In this document: positions 1 through 5,162 of the stretch, in pieces
Layout of the letters: each line of letters opens with the position of its first letter
Position numbering within the stretch: position 1 is the stretch's first letter
NCBI GenBank assembly: GCA_029934735.1
Contig: JAOZLR010000127.1
Location: forward strand, 1 to 7,287
Length of the DNA stretch: 7,287 nt
Origin: Bacteroidales bacterium
Lineage (GTDB): Bacteria > Bacteroidota > Bacteroidia > Bacteroidales > JAADJA01
Reading direction: 5' to 3'
Position numbers and translations under genes: made by a program
The notes under the pieces: generated by a model
Seen by the model: the letters and a program-made list of their open reading frames with translations, nothing else
The model's database searches: none
Told to the model about the DNA's origin: nothing

Positions 1-235
1 ATTTTTGGACTAAATACTATTTTCTCTTCCCAAATTTGGAAATTAACAAACTACATCTACACCTGAGATTTCTCCATTTCATTAAAACAATACCAGTAAC
101 AAAAGCCTATTAACAAGCTGTTTTTCAATCCATAATGACACTTTTATTTCTAGTCATAGTATTGCATATCTTCTGATTAATTCATTCCTTGCATAGTTTT
201 TGGCATTACCATTACAGCAAATCAAGGTAGTACAA

Positions 236-277
236 AATATATGGGGGAATAATTTCAAGGGTTATTCCTCCAATATT
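236..277 (+). promoter_or_regulatory. Leader hairpin upstream of the beta-helix gene
   Basis: An imperfect hairpin sits in the last part of the gene-free stretch 1-293. Positions 242-252 pair with 262-272 (11 bp including one G-U pair). After a single bulged A at 241, positions 236-240 pair with 273-277. The loop is nine bases (253-261). No T-run follows, so it is not a typical intrinsic terminator. It ends 16 bases before the ATG at 294, just ahead of a short AAGG (286-289) that could serve as ribosome binding site. It may be a structured 5' leader or an RNA-stabilising element; that is inference. No convincing promoter is visible in 1-293. The nearest -7-like string is TAGTATTG at 157-164, one mismatch from TAnnTTTG, with no good upstream partner. 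Confidence 0.45.
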
Positions 278-293
278 ACAAAAACAAGGTAAA

Positions 294-1880
294 ATGAAAA
301 AAGGAATAACAGGTGTCATATTTTTCATCATAATTACACTAACATCATTTTCACAGACAATTATTGAAGAGGGAGATGTTTTCGGAAATTGGAATATTTC
401 TGAAAGTCCATTCTTTATTAATGGGAACATAACTATTCCTGCTGATAAAAAATTATCAATAGAACCTGGTGTTGAGATTATATTTCAAGGGAATTATACT
501 TTTACAATTATAGGCAGGATAACTGCCAATGGCAGTATAAACGACTCTATTATTTTCACCTCTGCCGATACTACAGGATTTTCAACAGGCACTTACAACG
601 GATGGAAGGGACTAAGCTTTATCGGTTACACATCAACACAAACCGAAAAATCAATTCTAAATTTCTGCAAAATAGAATATAGCAGCAGCAACGGACTCTT
701 TTGTATGGATTACTCCAATCTGGAAATAGATAATAGCAGTATAAAAAACAACCTTGGATTCGGCATTTCAATTAACGAATTTTCTGATATAAATATTAAT
801 GATTCTAAAGTAAACAGAAATTTTATTGGCGGAATTGGAGTAAACTCTTCAGACCCTACGATTTCCGGCTTTGAAATTTCAAATAATTTTGGATCAGGCG
901 TTTCTGTTAACGGTAGCGGAACATCTACATTTATTAATGGAATCATTGCTGATAATTTTACTTCCTCAAACGGTGGCGGTGTAAATGTTGGAATGGATGC
1001 AAACGTGATAATAGAAAATGTTGAAATCAATGGAAACATAGCGACAAATGGTGGTGGAGTGAGTTGCATGATGGGATTTACAACATTAACAAATTGTGTA
1101 TTAAAAGAGAACAGTGCTGTTAATGGTGGCGGTATCAGCGCCGAATATATGGCTTCGGTTAGCCTTGATCACGTTCTGATTATCCGCAATAATGCAAACG
1201 AAAATGGAGGAGGAATAAATATTATGGAATCCGACCTCAACATTGTTAACTCAACAATATCAGATAATACAGCTATTGCAGATGCTGGCGGGATGTTACT
1301 GAATAACTCATCACTGCATTCAGCTACTGTGATTAATTCTATTTTCTGGAATAATCTGCCTCTTGAGATATCTACAGGAAACGAGCTTCCCGAAATCTCC
1401 TATTCTGATATTGAAGGTGGGTATGAAGGAGAAGGCAATATAGACGCAAATCCCCTGTTTTCAAATCCTGATGAGGAAGATTATACTTTACAATGGGATG
1501 ATTATCCAGCAGGCGACTTTACAAAATCACCCTGCATTGACAGTGGTAATCCATCTTTGGCTTTCGATCCGGACGGAACAACAAACGATATGGGAGCATT
1601 TTATTTCAACCAGACTTCTATTACTGCTGTTGACAGTTACCTGAATGATAATGAAATTGTTGTATATCCTAATCCTGCGACTGATATAATAAATATTAAA
1701 GGATCAGAAAGCTACAAAAGGGTGATGATCACCAACCTCCTTGGTAATATTGTTAAAGACATTGCTACCAGTAACAATATAATAGCTTTAAACATTTCGG
1801 ATTTAAAAACAGGAATATATTTAATAGTACTGTACAATCAGAATGGAACTATATTCAAGAAGAAAATTATCAAAAAGTAA
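294..1880 (+). CDS. Secreted right-handed beta-helix protein with T9SS C-terminal sorting domain
   Basis: This is a 528-residue protein predicted to be exported and then secreted or attached to the cell surface. Residues 1-20 form a signal peptide: Lys-Lys, a hydrophobic stretch, then a Ser-Gln junction. Residues 31-110 resemble the N-terminal cap common in Bacteroidota beta-helix proteins, with GNW, then SIEPGVEIIFQG (55-66), then a GWKGLSF segment (103-109). Residues about 120-360 form the helix. Five regularly spaced glycine turns (NGGG at 226, 252, 277 and 304; AGG at 331) lie 25-27 residues apart, each followed by a beta-rich stretch and an Asn-rich turn. Residues 384-437 (DANPLF, SPCIDSG, DMGAF) are the usual end of such helices. 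Residues about 452-528 form a type A Por/T9SS sorting domain with VVYPNP (456-461), LKTGIYL (504-510) and a Lys-rich end. No catalytic or ligand site can be read, so the substrate is unknown; polysaccharide binding or lysis and adhesion are both possible. The gene stands alone and is closed by the terminator at 1937. Confidence 0.88.
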   Translation: MKKGITGVIFFIIITLTSFSQTIIEEGDVFGNWNISESPFFINGNITIPADKKLSIEPGVEIIFQGNYTFTIIGRITANGSINDSIIFTSADTTGFSTGTYNGWKGLSFIGYTSTQTEKSILNFCKIEYSSSNGLFCMDYSNLEIDNSSIKNNLGFGISINEFSDININDSKVNRNFIGGIGVNSSDPTISGFEISNNFGSGVSVNGSGTSTFINGIIADNFTSSNGGGVNVGMDANVIIENVEINGNIATNGGGVSCMMGFTTLTNCVLKENSAVNGGGISAEYMASVSLDHVLIIRNNANENGGGINIMESDLNIVNSTISDNTAIADAGGMLLNNSSLHSATVINSIFWNNLPLEISTGNELPEISYSDIEGGYEGEGNIDANPLFSNPDEEDYTLQWDDYPAGDFTKSPCIDSGNPSLAFDPDGTTNDMGAFYFNQTSITAVDSYLNDNEIVVYPNPATDIINIKGSESYKRVMITNLLGNIVKDIATSNNIIALNISDLKTGIYLIVLYNQNGTIFKKKIIKK

Positions 1881-1936
1881 GTGAATAGTTAAACATAAAT
1901 TGACTATGGCTAATCCCATAGGATTCTTTGAAGTGT

Positions 1937-1970
1937 GGCCGGGAATTTTTTCTCCGGCCTTTTCTTCTTT
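1937..1970 (+). terminator. Rho-independent terminator after the beta-helix gene
   Basis: A GC-rich stem pairs 1937-1943 with 1953-1959 (GGCCGGG against TCCGGCC, the last pair being G-U). The loop is nine bases, and the T-rich tract TTTTCTTCTTT (1960-1970) follows. It lies 57 bases after the stop codon and separates the gene from the next one. Confidence 0.85.
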
Positions 1971-1988
1971 AAGTAAAATAAAATGTTG

Positions 1989-1996
1989 TATATTTG
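1989..1996 (+). promoter_or_regulatory. Bacteroidota-type -7 box for the 167-residue protein gene
   Basis: TATATTTG matches the phylum's -7 consensus TAnnTTTG exactly. A -33 TTG element is poor or absent, because the expected position falls in the T-tract of the preceding terminator. Transcription would start near 2002-2004 and give a leader of about 15 bases before the ATG at 2019. Confidence 0.5.
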
Positions 1997-2018
1997 GTAA
2001 CTTAAATTTTAACAAAAA

Positions 2019-2522
2019 ATGAAAGATATAAAATTACTTGAAGATCGTATAAAAGAACTTGATGCAAAAGGTTTTGATCTTGACGCATGGAAACAATATA
2101 CCATTATTCTATTAGGCAGAATTTTCGGAGAAGATAATCAGAAAATAAAAGAGGTAAAGAAGATAGATTATGACTACTCAAGCTGGGCGCTAAGGGATAC
2201 TTCCGGCAAAACATCATATCTCGAAACCTGTAAAAAGCTTGGTAAAGAGATTCTGGAAGCATCAATAGATGAGCTAAAAGCTTTCGGGGCACCTGTGAAG
2301 ACAGGGAATAACAACATTCCTGTCGAAGTTATTATTGAATCTCTTGAAAGCGAGCTGAAGGTTTCTCAATATAAAGATGTCGTATCAATTATAAATTCGG
2401 AAAAAGAAAAACAGGTAAAATTCAGAGACCTGAAAAAATATCTAAAAAACCTTGATGACGATTCATTCCAGACAATTGTACTTAACATACTTTCTCATCC
2501 GGGATTAAAAGGGAAGCTTTAA
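2019..2522 (+). CDS. Conserved-looking protein of unknown function, 167 residues
   Basis: I do not recognise the family. The protein is highly charged and probably mostly alpha-helical, with no signal peptide, membrane segment or cysteine cluster, so a cytoplasmic location is likely. The N-terminal half has a distinctive core: FDLDAWK (19-25), a hydrophobic helix TIILLGRIFG (28-37), then IDYDYSSWALRDTSG (49-63). A helical segment with one Cys (LETCKKLGKEILEASIDEL, about 68-86) follows. A Gly/Asn-rich break near residues 90-100 (GAPVKTGNNN) separates a second helical half that ends in DDDSFQTIVLNILSHPG. The two halves may be a small domain plus a helical tail. The reading frame is intact, codon use resembles that of the neighbours, and the start follows a -7 box at 1989 and an A-rich leader. 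It is transcribed alone, 206 bases ahead of rplU, and context gives no firm hint of its job. Confidence 0.8.
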   Translation: MKDIKLLEDRIKELDAKGFDLDAWKQYTIILLGRIFGEDNQKIKEVKKIDYDYSSWALRDTSGKTSYLETCKKLGKEILEASIDELKAFGAPVKTGNNNIPVEVIIESLESELKVSQYKDVVSIINSEKEKQVKFRDLKKYLKNLDDDSFQTIVLNILSHPGLKGKL

Positions 2523-2585
2523 CTTCCTACCTGCATTCACAATCAAGGACGCTTTGAACATATTTGTCACAAAAAATATTGCTAC

Positions 2586-2610
2586 AAAACAGCTCAGGTC
2601 TACCTGTTTT
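2586..2610 (+). terminator. Possible weak terminator after the 167-residue protein gene
   Basis: AAAACAG (2586-2592) pairs with CTGTTTT (2604-2610) around an 11-base loop. The T-run is only four bases and lies inside the stem, as in A-tract/U-tract terminators. It is the only hairpin I see between the stop codon at 2522 and the rplU promoter, so it is a tentative call. Confidence 0.3.
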
Positions 2611-2664
2611 CAATGCAAAGAACCTCTCAAATTTCAATAGTTAAAAAATTTACAAGAAAAAAAG

Positions 2665-2693
2665 TTGTAGAATTAAAAATTTTTCTAATTTTG
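2665..2693 (+). promoter_or_regulatory. Promoter of the rplU-rpmA operon
   Basis: TTG at 2665-2667 (-33 element) and TAATTTTG at 2686-2693 (-7 box, exact match to TAnnTTTG) are separated by 18 bases. This is the layout of the Bacteroidota primary sigma-factor promoter. The predicted start is near 2699-2701, giving a leader of about 30 bases to the ATG at 2729. It is the best promoter in the window, as fits a ribosomal protein operon. Confidence 0.75.
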
Positions 2694-2728
2694 CACTCCA
2701 TTTTTCAGACATAAGTAAATATAATAAA

Positions 2729-3292
2729 ATGTACGCAATAGTAGAGATAGCAGGACAACAATTTAAAGTTGAAAAAGACCAGGAGATTTTTGTCCACCGC
2801 CTTGAAGGTGAAGTAGATTCAAAGATTGAATTTGATAATGTTTTGCTTTATGATAACGACAGCAAGGTTTCTGTCGGGACTCCCAATGTTGAAGGTGTTA
2901 AAATTTCAGGCAAAATCCTTGAGCATTTAAAAGACGACAAGGTTACTGTTTTCCATAAAAAAAGAAGAAAAGGTTATCAAAAGGAAAACGGGCACAGACA
3001 ATACCTGAGCAAAGTCCTGATTGAAGGAATCGTAGCAGGAGCTAAGAAAACGAAAAAAGCAGTAGAGAAGAAAGAGGAAGCTCCAAAAGCCGAAGCTAAG
3101 AAAGAGACTCCAAAAGCAGAAAAGAAAGAGGTGAAAACTGCGAAAGAGACAAAATCAAAAGTTGAAACTAAAGCTGCTGCAAAGCCTGAGGCTGAGAAGA
3201 AAGAAGCTAAGCCAAAAACTGTAGCAAAGAAAGAGACAAAGCCTAAGGCTGCTCCAAAGGAAAAGAAGGCTGAAGATAAAAAGGAAGACTAG
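2729..3292 (+). CDS. rplU: 50S ribosomal protein L21 with long Lys/Ala/Glu-rich C-terminal tail
   Basis: L21 binds 23S rRNA in the large subunit. Residues 1-103 are a complete L21 core, beginning MYAIVEIAGQQFKV and containing the rRNA-binding signature HKKRRKGYQKENGHRQ (76-91), followed by YLSKVLIEGI (92-101). A usual L21 is about 103 residues, whereas this one has 187. The extra 84 residues (104-187) hold 31 Lys, 16 Glu, 16 Ala and 6 Pro, with no aromatic residue. They are built from imperfect short units such as KKETPKAE and KKETKPKA, so the tail is predicted disordered and resembles histone H1-like or AlgP-like tails. C-terminal extensions of L21 are known in Bacteroidota; from memory, some end in a helix-hairpin-helix domain, which is absent here. 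The gene is first in a two-gene operon with rpmA, 64 bases upstream of it. The frame is continuous, so the tail is not an obvious frameshift product. Confidence 0.97.
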   Translation: MYAIVEIAGQQFKVEKDQEIFVHRLEGEVDSKIEFDNVLLYDNDSKVSVGTPNVEGVKISGKILEHLKDDKVTVFHKKRRKGYQKENGHRQYLSKVLIEGIVAGAKKTKKAVEKKEEAPKAEAKKETPKAEKKEVKTAKETKSKVETKAAAKPEAEKKEAKPKTVAKKETKPKAAPKEKKAEDKKED

Positions 3293-3356
3293 TTAAATAG
3301 TCAACTATAATTTCAGAATAAATAAATCAGAAAATAACAATAAAAAATAGGAAACC

Positions 3357-3632
3357 ATGGCTCATAAAAAAGGTGCAGGTAGTTCGAATAACGGTAGAGA
3401 ATCAGAAAGTAAACGTCTGGGTGTAAAGATTTTCGGTGGTCAGTTTGCAAAAGCTGGTAATATTATTATCAGGCAGAGAGGCACAAAGCATCACCCTGGT
3501 GATAATGTAGGAATTGGTAAAGACCACACTCTCTATGCACTCTCCAACGGAACTGTTAAATTCAGAAGAAAAAGAGACAACAGATCATACGTTTCGGTTG
3601 TTCCCGCTGACATGAATGAACAGGCGAACTAA
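3357..3632 (+). CDS. rpmA: 50S ribosomal protein L27
   Basis: L27 is a large-subunit protein whose N-terminal arm reaches the peptidyl-transferase centre and helps place tRNA substrates. The 91-residue product has the standard length and all family landmarks: MAHKKGAGSSNNGRES at the N-terminus, KRLGVKIFGGQ (19-29), IIIRQRGTKHHPGDNVG (36-52) and the C-terminal KFRRKRDNRSYVSV segment. The N-terminus begins directly with MAHKKG, so it lacks the cleavable extension removed by Prp protease in Firmicutes. A short AGGA (3349-3352) precedes the ATG by four bases. The gene is co-transcribed with rplU and ended by the terminator at 3653-3686. Confidence 0.98.
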   Translation: MAHKKGAGSSNNGRESESKRLGVKIFGGQFAKAGNIIIRQRGTKHHPGDNVGIGKDHTLYALSNGTVKFRRKRDNRSYVSVVPADMNEQAN

Positions 3633-3652
3633 ATTTGATTTTAAAAAAATAC

Positions 3653-3686
3653 AAATCCCTTGGGCTGGCCTGAGGGATTTTTTTTT
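3653..3686 (+). terminator. Rho-independent terminator of the rplU-rpmA operon
   Basis: AAATCCCT (3653-3660) pairs with AGGGATTT (3673-3680), with one further T-G pair (3661/3672) and a ten-base loop. An uninterrupted run of nine T (3678-3686) ends the structure. It lies 21 bases past the rpmA stop codon. Confidence 0.88.
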
Positions 3687-3689
3687 GCT

Positions 3690-3697
3690 TACTTTTG
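3690..3697 (+). promoter_or_regulatory. Bacteroidota-type -7 box for serS
   Basis: TACTTTTG matches TAnnTTTG exactly and begins four bases after the rpmA terminator's T-run. The -33 position would fall within the terminator stem and shows no good TTG. The predicted start near 3703-3705 gives a leader of about 43 bases, with GGAGA at 3724-3728, 18 bases before the ATG and so too far for a normal Shine-Dalgarno site. Confidence 0.55.
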
Positions 3698-3746
3698 CAG
3701 TGCATAAATAAAATTATTATTCTGGAGATATTAAATAAAAATAATA

Positions 3747-5018
3747 ATGTTACAGATCTATTATATTAGAGAGCACAGCAAGGAAGTTATTGAACGTCTT
3801 GCTGTTAAAAATTTTGACGCTACCACAATTATTGACAAGATACTGGTTTTTGATGCTAAAAGGCGTAATATTCAGAAAAACCTTGATGACACGCTTGCAG
3901 AATCAAACAAAGCTGCAAAGGAGATAGGAGGCCTGTTCAAACAGGGGAAAATTGACGAGGCAAATGCAATGAAGACAAAAACAGCCGATCTAAAAAAAGC
4001 ATCTAAAGAGCTGGGAGATAATCTTGATTCTGTTAGTTCTGAACTTAATAACCTGCTTATACAATTACCCAACCTCCCTCACCCTTCAGTACCAAAGGGA
4101 AATAGTGATGCTGATAACGAAATGATCTATGAGGAGGGAACAATGCCCCAACTGAGTGATGATGCCCTTCCACACTGGGAGTTGGCAAAGAAATACGATA
4201 TAATTGATTTTGACCTTGGAAGTAAGGTTACGGGAGCCGGTTTCCCGTTTTACAAAGGTAAAGGTGCCAAGCTACAAAGAGCCTTGATCAACTTTTTTCT
4301 GGACAGAGCAATGGATGCAGGCTATACCGAATTCCAGCCACCACTAATGGTTAATGAAAATTCCGGATACGGAACAGGGCAGTTACCCGACAAAGAAGGA
4401 CAGATGTATCACGCTACTGTGGATAATCTTTACCTGATTCCAACAGCAGAGGTTCCCTTAACAAATATCTACAGAAATGTTATTCTGAAAAATGAAGAAT
4501 TGCCAATTATGAATGTTGCCTACTCACAGTGTTTCAGGCGCGAGGCAGGCTCTTATGGCAAGGATGTTAGAGGCCTGAACAGGCTGCATCAGTTCGATAA
4601 AGTTGAAATGGTGCAGATTCAGCATCCTGACAAATCGTATGAAACTTTGGAACAGATGAAAGACTATGCAGCATCACTTGTTCGCGCACTTGGACTTCCT
4701 TTCAGAATATTAAGGCTTTGTGGTGGCGACATTAGCTTTACCTCAGCTCTGACTTATGACTTTGAGGTATTTTCAGGAGCCCAGAAAAAATGGCTTGAGG
4801 TTAGCTCGGTTTCAAATTTTGAGAATTTCCAGGCAAACAGGATGAAATTAAGGTTCAAGGATGCAGATGGAAAAACAAAACTGGCTCATACTCTCAACGG
4901 AAGTGCCCTGGCATTACCAAGAATTGTTGCAGCACTGCTCGAAAACAATCAAACTCCTGAAGGAATAAAAATACCTGAGGCTTTGATACCTTATACGGGG
5001 TTTGAAATTATTGATTAA
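3747..5018 (+). CDS. serS: Seryl-tRNA synthetase
   Basis: This class II aminoacyl-tRNA synthetase charges tRNA-Ser, and tRNA-Sec where present, with serine using ATP; it acts as a cytoplasmic dimer. Its 423 residues match the family length. Residues 1-108 form the N-terminal tRNA-binding arm, an antiparallel coiled coil at about 28-103 rich in Lys, Glu and Ala. It ends at the conserved LPNLPHPSVP (107-116). The catalytic domain contains the serine-binding TAE at 233-235, motif 2 with FRREAG at 263-268, the HTLNGSALALPR stretch at 381-392 (motif 3, Arg392) and the ALLENNQ tail. No key residue appears to be missing. The ATG at 3747 opens the usual MLxIxxIRE beginning (here MLQIYYIREH), which fixes the start. 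It stands just downstream of rplU-rpmA but has its own -7 box behind a strong terminator, so it is probably transcribed separately. Confidence 0.98.
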   Translation: MLQIYYIREHSKEVIERLAVKNFDATTIIDKILVFDAKRRNIQKNLDDTLAESNKAAKEIGGLFKQGKIDEANAMKTKTADLKKASKELGDNLDSVSSELNNLLIQLPNLPHPSVPKGNSDADNEMIYEEGTMPQLSDDALPHWELAKKYDIIDFDLGSKVTGAGFPFYKGKGAKLQRALINFFLDRAMDAGYTEFQPPLMVNENSGYGTGQLPDKEGQMYHATVDNLYLIPTAEVPLTNIYRNVILKNEELPIMNVAYSQCFRREAGSYGKDVRGLNRLHQFDKVEMVQIQHPDKSYETLEQMKDYAASLVRALGLPFRILRLCGGDISFTSALTYDFEVFSGAQKKWLEVSSVSNFENFQANRMKLRFKDADGKTKLAHTLNGSALALPRIVAALLENNQTPEGIKIPEALIPYTGFEIID

Positions 5019-5050
5019 AAAAGCATTATAGAATTAATGGGTCTGAAAAA

Positions 5051-5152
5051 AAATCTTAACCAGCCTTAACTTCTTAATGGTTCAAATATTAAATTGAATG
5101 TTAAAGTAATAAAACCATTAAGGCATTAAGCGTTTTTAAGAGAAATCTTAAC
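5051..5152 (+). repeat. Intergenic inverted repeat flanked by 10-bp direct repeats
   Basis: The 144-bp gap between serS and the TPR gene contains an 18-bp imperfect inverted repeat. The left arm is 5065-5082 and the right arm 5113-5130, with 15 of 18 positions complementary and a 30-base spacer. A second short pairing (5055-5059 with 5136-5140) could extend the stem. The identical 10-mer AAATCTTAAC occurs on both sides, at 5051-5060 and 5143-5152. A five-T run (5133-5137) follows the right arm, so the structure could act as a weak terminator for serS. It might instead be a dispersed REP-like or MITE-like element; this window cannot decide. I see no exact TAnnTTTG box in the gap for the TPR gene. 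Confidence 0.5.
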
Positions 5153-5162
5153 AATAAAAAAA

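Noticed and set aside
30..39. Perfect palindrome CCAAATTTGG
   Set aside because: It could be an operator, but a 10-bp palindrome in AT-rich DNA is expected by chance, and there is no nearby promoter to regulate.
3..113. Open frame of 36 codons entering from the left edge on the plus strand
   Set aside because: It has no recognisable protein motif, is very AT-rich and runs only to TAA at 111-113. It is not enough to call the end of an upstream gene.
710..1069. 119-codon minus-strand open frame with repeated Pro-Pro-Pro
   Set aside because: It is the antisense shadow of the glycine-rich turns of the beta-helix gene; the Pro runs are the reverse complement of Gly codons.
1722..1734. Palindrome GGTGATGATCACC
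   Set aside because: It lies within the coding sequence of the T9SS sorting domain, is explained by codons and has no T-run or companion site.
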